Below are positions 49,804 to 61,844 of a DNA stretch of 64,000 bases, piece by piece; the stretch's first letter is position 1; each line of letters begins with the position of its first letter. The position numbers were made by a program, and so were the translations under genes. A model generated the notes under the pieces. That model had not been told where the DNA came from. It worked only from the letters and a program-made list of their open reading frames with translations, and did not search any database. Origin of the DNA: Phoronis australis (taxonomy: Eukaryota; Phoronida; Phoronidae); NCBI GenBank assembly GCA_002633005.1, contig NMRA01000047.1, positions 252,913-316,912 on the forward strand, given 5' to 3'.

Positions 49804-50164
49804 CTAAGCATATAGTTAAGCAGAACACAAGATTGGAGCTACAATCAGTCAAATTTCAAAACAAGTGTAAACATTTATTTAAGAAAATATGATTTCAACC
49901 GCACAGTCGTCACTACACAACTCATTTGCAGTATAGTTTTTTGTTGAAGTATTAATTAACAAATAAAAAATAGAAAAACTACCAATTTAGGAATCATTTA
50001 TCAAGAGCATATATAAAATAAATGAAAATTACTGTTACTCTGACAAGCAGTCTTCGATGACCAGCATAACAGTAAAACGTACTTGAAGGTAGAACGTAAA
50101 ACCAGATAATACGTTACCATCAAAACGTTTCTTAAAAACATCACCAAAGTGTATGACTCCCTAC

Positions 50165-50324
50165 CTGTTTTGCTGGTTTCTTAGGTTTGATCGGCCTAAT
50201 AACTACAGCATAGACGTCATCGTTGACCGGACCCTTGACGTGGTGAACACCGTCGACCTGTATACCGCTATCGTTGGAGTCGGGTGAATTGACACACTCA
50301 TTAATACTTTCAGGCTGTGACGAA
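50165..50324 (-). CDS. APBB2: APBB exon 3: N-terminal linker
   Basis: The acceptor TCCGCTTTCAG precedes 50324 and the donor GTAGGG follows 50165. Phase is 2 in, 0 out, covering residues about 184-237. It encodes a Ser/Asp-rich start (SSQPESINECVNSPDSNDSG) and a basic end (RPIKPKKPAKQ). No motif is recognised, but frame and phase are intact on both sides and the exon sits between the acidic block and the WW domain, where family members have a poorly conserved linker. Confidence 0.85.
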
Positions 50325-50816
50325 CTGAAAGCGGAGAAAAATATTTTAGGGTCACAGAACAGGGCAAAGACCAGTGTTTGAAACTTACTGCAAAAATTTG
50401 TTTTTGGTTCTCAGCATCAGGTCTCAGCAGGGGACAGGCTGGTGGCAGCGACAGAACATTTGCTCTCGTAGGGGAACAATCCACTTCATAAGGCACACCC
50501 TTCTTGCACTCATTGACCAACACTGGTTTTTATCTCATTCCAATATCGTGTGATTTCTTATAAGTCTTGGTTCAGTTCAATCTCTCATCTGGTTAATTCT
50601 CTATTCCCAATCTCAGCAGTGACATAGTTCTATTATATTGAGGTAGTATCATAATTTCTAAAATACAGTGTCTTGGTGATTTTCCAGAACACTTGCTTCA
50701 CAGGAATTTCTCATAGAGTTTGCCGCTAAAATCACAGCAAAGATCGCAGAATCTGGGATTACTTCAAGCATATTGAAATGTCACAATTTCATAACATTCT
50801 AACTCTAGCAACTTAC

Positions 50817-51345
50817 TGATTCACTTCACTTTCCTCATCACCACTCAGAATGCCCTCTTCTTCTTTTCGTTTTCGAAGCGACTCCTCCAAGCTGGCATAA
50901 TATGTTAGGAAGCTGTCAGTCACCTTGGGTTCACGACTTTTGCCAATGTTAACTGTGGAATATGTGTCGTCCAGGTCGTCCTCATCTTCAATCTCCTCTA
51001 CGGAGTCCTTCAAACCACTCACATCAATACTTGAATACAGATCATCTTCTTCCTCTTCTTCAGAAAAGACCTTGGGCTTGGCCGGGCTTGATTTCTTCAT
51101 TTCGCTCACTGGGTCCTTACTAGGGTCTATACCCATTGACATGAGATCCATATGCGCGTATTTCTTCCGACGTTTTGTGGCGCCATGTTTTGGAGTGCTC
51201 GGACCACTGCTATTTTCACCGCTCAGATTATCAACATCCTCATAGAGGCTTCCACCAACAGCATTAGCTGTAGCATCACTGCCAGCCTCATCTTGATGAA
51301 GTCGGTAGTTGGGATTGGAGAAGCTAGTGAATTGCGGGTCAGCCT
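50817..51345 (-). CDS. APBB2: APBB exon 2: acidic N-terminal region
   Basis: The acceptor TTGCTTTTTCAG precedes 51345 and the donor GTAAGT follows 50817. Phase is 1 in, 2 out, covering residues about 8-184. The KRRKKYAHMDLMSMGIDPSK segment matches the CRKKYALTNIQAAMGL block of human APBB2. DSFLTYYASLEESLRKR matches its SFLNYYADLE block. Between them lie a run of five Glu and two more acidic clusters holding Tyr in SIDV and STVN contexts, comparable to the acidic N-terminal stretch of vertebrate Fe65. This is the longest exon of the gene. Confidence 0.93.
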
Positions 51346-53036
51346 CTGAAAAAGCAAGACAGAAGTCAGAGGTCAGGAACATTTGGAACAAAAATTTACC
51401 CTCTTAGCTCTACCAAATAGTTAGGAATAAATTCTAGTACAAGTCAAAAGTAAGTAGACAATATGACCCCAAATTCCCTGTCGTGGCGGGTTAGGTGGAA
51501 ACAACCGAGAATGAAGGGAAATTAATAGCAAATTTAGTTACATGACTAAGCCATTTGTAATTACAATTCTACCGCCATAACAGTCATTTTCATCCAACTC
51601 TGTTGTTAGAAACTTAGCTGTAATGACAGGGACATGGTCTTTTGTATGATCGCATTTGTCATATATAGTATAATCAAATGAATAAATACCTTGACTGATC
51701 CAAACGACAGAAAATAAAACATAACAAATGCTACTGCAAGTGGTATCACATAGCTTCAAATTGTATCACGTATTAGGAAGTAAATAACTTAAAATAGAAC
51801 TGAAGGTAAACACTGCTGTCAAGATCCAACATCTGTGTACATAAAATCTCTTTAAATCATAGGCTTGGCATGCAACCAAAAACCTTATTCCTTCGAATCA
51901 ACACAGGAAAACGCACATTGCAGACAATCTAACATTATTTTCCAATCTGTGCCATTCGCCTTATCATCCAGCGTAAAACTGTCTAGAACACTGCAAGAAT
52001 AGACTAGAACACTGCAAGAATAGACTATAACACTGCAAGAATAGACAAAACATTAAAAGATGTATGACATCATTCATACGTCAGTAACGGATATTAGGAA
52101 ATTAGTTGAAAATCTGAATCATCCTTTTTCGAGTACATCTATTCTAAAGATTTGATAAAATTTACAAAATTTACAAGTGGTGATGAAAGAGACATTGGAC
52201 TGGAAAAAGAGAGATGGATTTTATTAGGATTCGGATATGCACAAATAGTGATTTTAAGATGTAAAAACAACAAACATAAATTGTACAGAAATTCTTAAGG
52301 AATTACTTAACAAATCGTAACCTAAATAATTCCCCTGTGGGCTTCCTTTCCAAGTAGGATTTCCAAATATGTCCTCAGCTTTGCAGGAATGTTTCTAAAA
52401 TGATGCTCCTTTCCTTCAGTATTCTGAATGGGAAATTAAATCTAAAGTACAAACACTCACTCAACTCAGAACCAGATCAAACACAACATGGCTCTCTGTA
52501 GTTCACCAGTTCTCAGACCAGGCTTTATCAATCCATAGACAGCAACTTCTGAAGACTGTTCCAAAACCCTTATCCATAAAAAAAATACATAGCCGGAAAT
52601 TCCTCTAGTCAAGTGGTCTATGAAACACTGCCTTCTGATTTGCTTCTAATTACTCAGTTTGATAAAAACTACTTGGAAACGGCAACTACTTGATTGAGCC
52701 CACAGCCTAAAAAACAATCATTCTTTCAGTCAGCCATTAGTCAGTCCTAAAGTATGTGTGGGTCAGTTAACAAAGCTATTGCTTAGAATGCAGGGTATCC
52801 AAGATTTGACTCCCTCAGGATTGCTACAACTTTTCAACATCAACAGGGGATTTCATCGAATTCAAAATATTCATCGTATTTCTTCATTACTGGACACAGC
52901 TTGAACTGAAGCACTCTCCGCGTGGAGCAACAATTTTCATCGCTATTTCTTCACCCAATAACTTATCAGGTAAAGGCAATATTTAAGCTTCTGTGTTTAA
53001 CTGAATTTTGAAAAAAAAGTGCAAAGAACACTTTAC

Positions 53037-53174
53037 CCGCACCCGTAGTAGGTTCCCCGTCACTGTCCATTGGTAATGGATTATTGAATAATTCCCAGTG
53101 CTGTTTCATCATATACTGCCTAACTCGTTTGCGCCGCCAAAGCATCTTAATAGCCAAACGATGCTGATGAGTTA
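53037..53174 (-). CDS. APBB2: Possible alternative N-terminal or cassette exon of APBB
   Basis: A GC-richer open segment ends at a good donor (GTAAAG at 53036) in phase 1, the same phase as exon 1, so it too joins the exon at 51345. Read as a first exon from the ATG at 53145 it gives 36 residues, opening MLWRRKRVRQYMMKQHWELF and continuing with an acidic PMDSDGEP. Read as an internal exon, a weak acceptor (AATACAG ending at 53175) gives 138 nt, a multiple of three with phase 1 at both ends. It would add 46 residues after MAASPTD. A TAG closes the frame further upstream. I do not recognise the sequence in vertebrate Fe65. Confidence 0.5.
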
Positions 53175-56100
53175 CTGTATTATCTAATACCCTGACGAGG
53201 ACCGCGTATTCCTATCTATGATACCCGTCTGACATTTTGCACTGCTTCGAAAACATGCCACACGCAATTTGCGCAAAAATTGGACCACGTGTCAACCGTG
53301 TAAAACACGGCATAATCTTTGAACCTGGTGTCTAGAGATACAATTAGCAAGAAATAAGTACTTTATTGATAATGTTTCACGTTTATCGATGAGCCTGCTG
53401 TGATTTGATGGCAGGCAGTGAATCATCAAAAATACCCCGTCAACTCCATTATCAAATGAAGATGAGATGCGATAATTTGCTTCGCCGATCGTGAACAGTC
53501 ACGCAATAGATCAAATAAGTTTTTTACCAAGAAAATCAGTGGTGGAAATAAGAAAAAAATTCAAAGACCAGAAAAACATGTTTTGTAATTGTCAGGCAAG
53601 GTTTCTAGTTAGATTACTGCTTAACACAGCTTTGATTTTTTTCTCGTGCATGACTCCAACAAAGGCAAATATTACATAAACTTGCTGAAAGATAAGCACT
53701 TATACCTTGAAGACGTATCATATCCGCAGTGGCATAGCCCCATGGGCTGAAATTGGCAAGCTCCAAACCCCAGGGATAAGCTAAAAACCCACGTGGGCCT
53801 ACATGGGATATTTTTGAAAAAGCACAAGGGAAGTTATAGCACATACATTAGCCTCACAATACACACTGAATGTGCCTACCCTATTGTTATGAGTTCCAGG
53901 GGCGTCCCTGAATAGCCAAAGGTCACGAGAGTGACAAAGAGATTGATTTTGATGTTTAGTGGAGTCAGGGAGACTGAGCTTATACTTGAACAGGTGGGCT
54001 ATCAGGGGTCAATGTTACAAGCTGCAGGTCGCATTTGCAAACCTAAAATTCCAAAATGAGAACTCAGATTTTGGCCAACAGAGAGATCAGTCGCACTTGG
54101 GAATTCTCACTCAGGCGAACCCAGTTTTTTACTCTTCTGTCCATAGCTGTTAAAAAAGAGGCAACTTGAGTGAATCTTATAGTTTAAAAACACCATGACA
54201 ACGAGTTAACAACCTGGAATGGGTTGCATATAACTTCAAAATTATCCGCTGGATAAGTTTGACTGCTGCATGACGCCATGTGCATTGTTCAACAATAACA
54301 ACATGACGGGTGATAATGCGACGTCATTGTTGCTATATGGCGTATAACTTTTATACAACTGGGCCCTGGGCTCTATTCACTAATATGATTTATGGGTAAA
54401 TAAATGCATTAAATACAACTTACAAATGAACAAGTACAAGTAAAAGCAAAAGTAATAGCGCTTGATCAAACGTGTGCTAGATTTTTACACTGGGAATGCT
54501 TTTACTTTTACTTTCGAACAACAAGAAAAAGTAAATTTAAAGTAAATGCAAATCATTTTAAATTTTCTACAGGTAAAACACTTGATTTAAATGTTCTAGA
54601 CAGGTACTTGAGCAAGAAAAATAAAATTGCATGATAACAGCAAAGTCATGTTGTAAAGTGCTTGGAAAAGGACAGTTAAAAAAAATCCTGGCAGCGTTTT
54701 GGAGAGCAGTGCATACTGAAAGTTAATTTACTCCAATCCAGTCGAGCACTTCTGAAATACGATGTACGTAAGTTTGCCAAATTTCAACAATCTTCTGAGC
54801 TACACATAACGTTAAAACACTAGAGGTCTCTCTAATAAAAGCAACTTGTATTTAAACAAAGGCAAATGACAGCACTGATATGCGCTGTTTCAAACATTTC
54901 CCAGAAAATTGAGGCTACAGCGTGCAGTGCTACTCAATTGAAAATTAGGAAATGCCATTATCGTAGATATTGATATTGCTGCGAAGAAAACTTGAACATG
55001 GAAAACCATGAACTTGGGGCTAAATAACTTTCTTGGAAAAAACGAGAAAGTAAAATTTCACTTGTCAGATATATTATGTGAGATTTCACCTCACATCAAA
55101 TTTCATGCGGTTCCACCAAAAATCAATGTAACCCTTACAAAATGTGTTGCCATCCCCAATTGCCATCTGTCACTCAAATAAAATCTTGGACTTTTCAGCA
55201 CATTAGACTGTAACTATTGACACAAGCAGGATTTTGGTATTCAAGGAACAACAGACTTCCTTATGCCTATGTACTGTGAAATTCCTACAGACCCTGGAGT
55301 GAGACTTCTGTGCCTAGCAATTCGACCTAGGCTTTAAATGGCCTGAGACCCTGCTATATAAAGTACCGTAAATACATATACTTGAAAGTTACACAGTGTT
55401 CACTTGCTCTCTCATCACTAGTCGTTTACACAAGCGAGAACTTCAAAGCTTTTAGATCTTTTCTTCTAAGCAATGAAAATCATTATACCCCCCCTCCGGT
55501 TCATAAACTGGTTAAAATGCTAGCATTTTCATTACCACTTTCGCTAGCAGCAAAAATACCAGAAGTATGGATGGTTTAATTAAGTTACAGTGTCACATTT
55601 ACTTTGCTGATGCTTTGCTGGCACATTGCATTAGCCCAAAACTGCTGTAACATTTTCACTAGCAACTAAGTAAAGTAATTTTTCATTATAGTGACATGTG
55701 TTTGTACAGATGGAATAAAGCAACAAATAAGGAACAGGAGCACCCAGCCAACCTGGGGCTTATACATCACTTTGGATACAAGAAAAAAAAACAAATACAC
55801 ATGCATTGTATAACCGGCAAGAGGATTAAAAAGAAAACAGTGATAGAGTGATCATGTATAAATAATTTTTTACCGTACCTCAAAAATATTTTTGATGAAG
55901 AATGCAGTTTTCTTAATCATATCTTTTTGCATAATGGTAAGTAATTTACTTTCACAGCTTTCTGTTACAGGTTTTCCCGCATTTAAGAAAAACGGATTCT
56001 CAAACAGAAAACATACTTTGGTTTCAACCTGACCAGTGTGACAAAGACAGCAAATTCTATCACGAAATTCCAGAGAAAGAAAACACCCAACCTCAACCAT

Positions 56101-56249
56101 AACTATAGAGTTCAGTTTTTATTTGAGGAAGAACTGAGGTAAGTCTAACTACACAGGTCTAAGGATTTTACTATTCTGTCCAATCCACTATTTCACTTAT
56201 TGTTGGTAAGCATGGCCAATGACATCAATTCTAGCTTTGAAGGACCCTG

Positions 56250-56492
56250 AGGAAGGAGTGTGGCCTAGCGGGATAGGTGCCTACTTTTGTTACTGGAGGT
56301 GTGGGTTCAAATCCCACTGGGACACACTGGTAGACCCCTGAGTCAGGTTACTATCTCCTCAGCTCAGTTTTAACTATAGATCAATAAAGCATAAAAATGG
56401 TTCCAGGTGATCAATGCAATAGATCTGCATGCTCGGCCTGTGCACGTCTGGTACAACGTGTATCAGAATGCCTGCAATTATTTTTTAATATA
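56250..56492 (+). mobile_element. tRNA-derived SINE, copy 2
   Basis: Same family as 48586-48782: A-box TGGCCTAGCGGGATAGG, B-box GGTTCAAATCC, shared CTCAGCTCAGTTTTAACTAT and TGCCTGCAATTATTTTTT. It carries about 35 extra bases in the 3' body. AAGGACCCTG is duplicated at 56240-56249 and 56493-56502. Confidence 0.88.
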
Positions 56493-56960
56493 AAGGACCC
56501 TGGAAAAATGTCCAAATTTGGCAAACTTTGCAACATCATATCTCAGAAATGGTTTATCACAAAACTTTCTGTTACTGTGCTATTTACAATGCTAAATGAA
56601 ACACTGTTATCATGAATTGTTTTGCATGATGGAGTGTTAAAAATATGATCTTTGTGATTTTCATGAAAAAAATAAAAAGTTGCATAAATGAAAATGAAAT
56701 GATTGTTTAAAAGCCCATTTAACGGCATTTTTGATATTTCACCTTGGATATTTGCGTCAAACAAAATTTCATCATTTAATGGTATGGTTGTTTTGCTATG
56801 AACATGCAGTTTACTTAATTCACTAAAAGACCTCATGTGGTACAATGAATGGAAAATTAGTAAAAAGTTACAAATCAGTCATACGCTCTTCTTTCAGAAA
56901 CTATGTACATGTATTTTTACTGAATTAAGGTTCCGTAGTTCATCAAAAAGTTTCTATTTA
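56493..56960. repeat. Dispersed repeat, AGGACCCTAG family, copy C (hit by SINE)
   Basis: It starts AAGGACCCTGGAAAAATGTC and shares ACATCATATCTCAGAAATGG with copies A and B. The SINE at 56250-56492 inserted at its very start and duplicated AAGGACCCTG. Confidence 0.5.
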
Positions 56961-57149
56961 GCCATATATATACAAAACTATAAAAATTTCATGATGTAAA
57001 CATGCTCTTTAAAGGAGATAAAGAGTCATTTAGATAAATCTTTTGCATTTCTCCAATGCCAAGAGGTTCTATTCACATTCCAGTCTTACTAGGAGGCTAG
57101 TCAACAATGGAGTGCGACTCTATTAATTAACCAGGTCACATCAAAAGTC

Positions 57150-57642
57150 GCTATTCCATCAGAGAGGAAACTTCGCTTTTAACGCAGTTTTGGTAAATGG
57201 GGAAGGTTAACTCTAGTAGTTAATCTGCAAGCAAAACTTCACTTAAAATAGTACGCTTTAAAAGCGAAGCTTCGGTACTCAACGAAACTTTGGAGTAGTG
57301 GGAATAGTCAAGGCAAAACTTCGTCGAAGTTATTCGGTAGAGGTCGAGACAGCGAGATACGGTCATGAAAGACTTGCAAAATGTGTTAATCTTTTTTGTT
57401 ATTGCAGCATAGCAGATATAAATAAATAAATAAAAGAAAGCATATATGATAAAGAATGAAATGGATTATTTTCATAACTAATTGTAAAAGGCGGAAGAAC
57501 AATTTTCAGCCTCGAATCCACTACTTAATATTCGTCTAAGAGTACGAATAAACTGCGTTGTCTGTTGTCAAAGCGATAACATTGTTGCTGGACTAAGTTT
57601 CAGCAAAGCCTCAGTAAACTGAAGTTTCCCTAATGGGAAAGC
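57150..57642. mobile_element. TIR element, uninterrupted copy of the 30202 family
   Basis: Left end CTATTCCATCAGAGAGGAAA and right end TTTCCCTAATGGGAAAGC. The body shares GGTTAACTCTAGTAGTTAA, GCGAAGCTTCGGTACTC and GAAACTTTGG with the copy at 30202-30930. No protein frame. Confidence 0.6.
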
Positions 57643-58377
57643 TGACAAAATTCAAGCTAATTACTGTTTCTTATCAGATAATTTCTAAATAGAAGGCTTG
57701 AAAGCATTCAGGCTTTGCTTTTCTATTTTCTTTTTGGACAATGAATACTGATGGAAACCATAAGATCTGAATACAAGAGTTAAAATTAAACTTTCTTGGT
57801 TCTTGAATTTTTAAAATTGATCAAGTAATAGCGATTTTATCAGCAAAAACTCAAGCCTCGAGATATTCATGAGAGAGTAGTCTCTAGCATAGCATATCAA
57901 CTAATTAAACGCATCACTGACTCAAAATAGGAGCTGTGCCTGAACGAATATGGATAAACTCTGTTGTGCTGAAGGTTCAACACATGCTAAAACAGAAGTA
58001 AATATTTCTGACAGTAGAAAGCCTGTTGAATTGAAATTCGTTTTGACTATGCAAATCTGTCATTAATTGGGTCTCCTGACCATGTTTTTATTACAATATA
58101 ACAAAAAAGTACATTCATAGCAAAACAACGGTATCGGCAACATGGCAAATCTCATTCAGGATTTAAAGTGAAGTTCAAGATGAAATCCCAAAACGCTAAA
58201 CCGTAATTACACTTTTTTAAAATATCATTTCACTGCTTTTCTTTTTACTAAAAATCTTAAAAATCCTACTTTTGATATGCCTTCATGCAAACGTGTAATT
58301 TTTCAAAACAATTCCTGACAGAATTGTGGAAAAGAGTGCATAAAACAATATATGTGAACGTTTCATGCAAATCCAAT

Positions 58378-58865
58378 CAGGCCTTCATCCAGGATTTCGA
58401 AAATAGGGTGTCCAAAATGAGGTTCCCAATATTCCAGGGCGTCCATAATTCCGACGCGTAACCCCCCATCCCCAGCAATCCCCCCAAACACACAAATTTT
58501 TTCACAAAAATGCATAGACTAAGAATTCTACATCTAAGTTTAAAAAACAGTCTTCTGTAGTGAGTATTTTTAATAAAAAATTGGTGTAGACCAAGACTTT
58601 TACAATGCTATCAGCCAAGTGTGAGCATAGCAACATTGTATATACTTTGTATATACATTGTATATTTCTTCCTGCTTTGAAAAGAGCCCCCACTGTGAGC
58701 CTTCAGAGGCTTCCTAGTAATCATTACAATGTGTGAGTCCAAACTTGAAAGGTTCCTATTGACAGTGGGCGTCCAAATGATACATTGGGCGTCCTTGCCA
58801 GGGCGTCCATATTAGTGCTGGGGCGTCCATTTGGACGCCCAGGACGTACGCTGCATGAAGGCCTG
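58378..58865. mobile_element. Non-autonomous hAT-like element (488 bp)
   Basis: Ends CAGGCCTTCATCCAGG and the inverse of GCTGCATGAAGGCCTG. The 8-base direct repeat AATCCAAT lies at 58370-58377 and 58866-58873. An 8-base duplication with CAG ends is typical of the hAT superfamily. The inside carries several GGGCGTCCAT words near the right end, some inverted. No transposase. Confidence 0.8.
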
Positions 58866-61248
58866 AATCCAATTAGCCATTTTTGAGACGTCCTTCAGAA
58901 CCCATTCAGAAAGTTAAGAAATAAACTGCTGGTAAACGTTACCCCACCATAAACATCATGCCTGGATGGCCAAAACACTATCATTTTTGCCCCTGAAAAA
59001 CTGCTCACATTTTCGCTACACATTGAACCCTGGTTTAGCCAAAATTCCAGCGACTTGTGATAATGCTCTGTCCACAAATGGTGGTCACATAATAGAATGC
59101 CACCCTTCTACACATGAAAGATCTATGCTAATTACTGGTAAGAGAGCAGACAACAAATCTTTTAAATGCGCGATCAAACATGATATCTGCGTTCTAACAA
59201 AAATTCCATAGTTGAACATGGTAAATTAATCCCACATTTTTCCAGACAGTACACAGTAAATTGTAAAATCTTGTTAGACACTCTACACTCAGCTTAAATT
59301 TAAGTGAAACTTCCCAGAATTTATACTGTAGGCATTTACTATAATATATGATGCTGTGTCTAACAATTACTGTTAACTGGGCAGCTGATGAGGCCCCCAA
59401 ACAAAACAACAAACAGTAATTGAGCAAAGGCAAGGTCACACAGTTGTGACATGTTGAATGGTGCTTTCAACTTAATAGCTATTAAGTAATTTGGAAGTAA
59501 ACTTATGACCTACAGGTAAGTAGATTTGCACCAAGAATGACCAATACAATACAACAAGATAACTCCAGAAGGGTCTATAAATTCTTTCCCTTGGGTATTT
59601 CAAAAATAATCTGGAGTTCCATTTAAAGTGACTATTCAATTGGCCCAATAACCTTCTCATAACAACCACTGTATGCAATGACAACCACCACTGAATCCCA
59701 TAGACAAGACATGTTGCTGCAGGAAAACATGTGGGATATACCTACCAGTAATTCACTGAGGACAGCAAGACAGATGAGTCTAGACAATGTTCAAGCATGC
59801 TTCAACCAACATCTGACTAATCACTCTCTGTGGCCTTAGGTGGTGGGTTATGGAATAAATTCATATCAGTATTGTAGGAAGGAAGCATGGGAACTTTAGT
59901 AGAATCCAAAGTCTTTAAATTGTCTAAAGGATTTATAGCTTGCCTAATGTTAACCAAATAATAGGCTGCACATCCCAGATAGATCTCTGACCTTTCAAAC
60001 ATTCTTGAGAAGAATACTAAAGAAAAGAACATTACTGGTGGGATACTCTGAATATTTCCAGCCACTAACAGAAGTCTTGTTTACCAATTTCTTGGCGTTG
60101 ATAGTACAACTCAAAATGTAATAATACAAGTTTGACAGCATTACAATGATGAACAACACAGCAATTGGGATATGCCAGGATAATAGGAAATTCACATGAA
60201 CTGTTGAACTACATAACTCATATGAAACAACTCAAACTGACACCTCATCTCTTTTGTAACAGTGAAAGAAAAATTCCTTAATATGGGCAGGTCTATTCAT
60301 TTGTCAAAAACACTGTTTTTCAGAAAACACACTGTTTTCACAACTTTTGTTAACATTAAAAGTTTTGTACACCATTAGCAGAACAATGACTTAGTGAAGC
60401 GGTCCGTCAAAGAAACAACTTCAAATTCAGGCCACTTTTTGTAATTACAAAACTAGTCTCAACTAAACCAGATGTCACTTCTGTGCTAGCATCCATTGAG
60501 CATAAGTTGGCCCACCATGACAAGCCAACTTGCAGAGTCTGGTCTCAACCAATAACAAACTGTCAATATTCCTTCCAACTAAATTCCAAGACAAGAAATC
60601 ACCTGTAATTTGACTAAGGAACAAACGGAGACGAATTTCACAATAGTATGAGGTTTAAGCACATCATAAGTTATAGTTTCTGTCTGAAGCAAGGGAGTCG
60701 CTTCCAGACTCCTCAAACTGCAACTCATTATATTCAAACTGTGACCACTTCAATGTGAAATTACCATACAATACAAATATACACTTGTCAATGAAATGGT
60801 AAAAGTCACATTTAAAAATGCATAGCCTTTTCAGACATTACCTCACAGGAAAAGAGATTTATAGAAATTAATAAAGTAAAACTAGTAAAAATAAAACCAC
60901 GAGCTTTACAGAAATTATTAACCTTTAAACTTCCACTCACTGAAGCAGGCAAGCTCACCACATAATACTCCTTCTGTGAACTCAAAAATCAGTCCACTAA
61001 CATTTATCAGACACGACACTAAAATACGACCAGCTTTCAAACTTTCAATGCATTTCTACTTAGGTTTACTTACGTTATTACTTCAACTTTTTTCACAAAA
61101 AGGCATGCATGCCAATAGGTAAGAACTCACACCTGGTTCAACCAACATTACACAGCCAGGTGGCACATAGGCAGTGACACAAATCAAGGTAAATCAATGA
61201 AAACAACACAGCAGGAATTTGCTGGTAAAATCAGAATGAAACCATTAC

Positions 61249-61370
61249 CGTCAGTGGGTGACGCAGCCATGATATGTTATTCTTGATTCAGTCGCTATGG
61301 ACACAGACGATATTGCATCAAATACAACACTTCTGTATTGACTTGATCCTTAACATCAACATCCAGAAAC
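61249..61370 (-). CDS. APBB2: APBB exon 1: 5'UTR end and start codon
   Basis: On the - strand a strong acceptor (TTTTTATTGTTTGCAG) precedes 61370 and the donor GTAATG follows 61249. The ATG at 61270-61268 is followed by GCT GCG, giving MAASPTD plus one base (phase 1). That joins the AG that opens the exon at 51345 to make a Glu codon. The ATG is followed by G and has AT-rich sequence before it. As this exon has an acceptor, at least one more 5'UTR exon should lie at higher coordinates, probably outside the window. Two short upstream ORFs precede the start. There is no homology in seven residues; support comes from splice sites, phase and position. Confidence 0.7.
61295..61362 (-). promoter_or_regulatory. 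Two overlapping upstream ORFs in the APBB 5' leader
   Basis: On the - strand the leader holds a 14-codon ORF (ATG at 61362, TGA ending 61318). It overlaps by one base an ATG that opens a 7-codon ORF ending TAG at 61295. The stop and start share a TGATG junction, an arrangement that allows reinitiation. The main ATG follows 25 bases later. An effect on translation is inference. Confidence 0.4.
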
Positions 61371-61696
61371 CTGCAAACAATAAAAAGAGATGAGCCATCC
61401 ATTATGAAAAAGGAGAAGAGCTAATACTCCTTTTGCCTACCTATTGAAACTGAAACCAGACTGACCTATGGTGTAAAGTGAATTCATGTACCATTGAGAA
61501 CAATAACAGTAATTCCAGACCTGAGCCAAAGGTGGAAATAATAAGGCAGGTTCCCTTAAGCTTGCTTTAGAACCAGGAAATAAATACTGAGGCACAGCTA
61601 AACTCTATAGGCACTGCATTCAGTTGGCTTTGAAAAATAACTTAGAATTCCTCAGGAAGTCTATAGGTCTATATTTCATAAATAAGTTTGTCATAT

Positions 61697-61844
61697 ATCG
61701 TAAACTCGCAGGCTTAAATTGGGAAACCCTCAGACAGTGGGGGTGGGTGATTACCATAGCAGTAGGTGCTTAAACCTAAGAGTGACAAAAAGTCGGGGAT
61801 GGACGATTACCAGGGGATGGGCGTTAACCCACAAGTTTATGAAA
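61697..61844. mobile_element. Diverged relative of the TACCGTAATCG MITE
   Basis: Inverted ends (GTAAACTCGCAGGCTTAAAT and the inverse of TTAACCCACAAGTTTAT) flank GGGGGTGGGTGATTACC and GGGATGGGCGTTAACCC words like those inside the two clear copies. The end sequence differs, so it may be a sister family. Confidence 0.5.

Larger units (their letters stand above)
45282..50164 (-). other. APBB intron before the WW exon (4.9 kb)
   Basis: Contains a 14-base tandem (CAGGCTGTTTTAA, 45918-45957), a dispersed repeat copy near 46370-46600, a tRNA-derived SINE (48586-48782) and a TIR element (49374-49803). No further phase-matched exon. Confidence 0.5.
51346..61248 (-). other. APBB first coding intron (9.9 kb; may be split at 53 kb)
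   Basis: Between the start exon and exon 2. It includes the optional exon at 53037-53174, a 21-base tandem (AACACTGCAAGAATAGACTAG, three units, about 51987-52047), SINE copy 2, repeat copy C, the TIR element at 57150-57642 and the hAT-like element at 58378-58865. No other exon seen. Confidence 0.5.
18115..61270 (-). other. APBB2: Gene span: Fe65 / APBB family adaptor, complete
   Basis: Sixteen well-defined coding exons, including one of 6 nt, plus one optional exon read from 61270 down to a TGA at 18115. Every intron is GT-AG and every phase matches. The basal model without the microexon and the 53-kb exon is 2253 nt, or 750 residues plus stop; human APBB2 is about 758. Domain order is: acidic N-terminus (residues 8-237), WW (about 249-280), PTB1 (about 378-510), PTB2 (about 562-692), basic C-terminal tail. 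Fe65 proteins bridge the NPxY tails of APP-family and LRP receptors (PTB2, PTB1) to nuclear partners such as Tip60/KAT5 and to actin regulators through WW. An invertebrate usually has one gene ancestral to vertebrate APBB1-3; I use APBB2 because of its NSUN7 neighbour. Confidence 0.95.
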
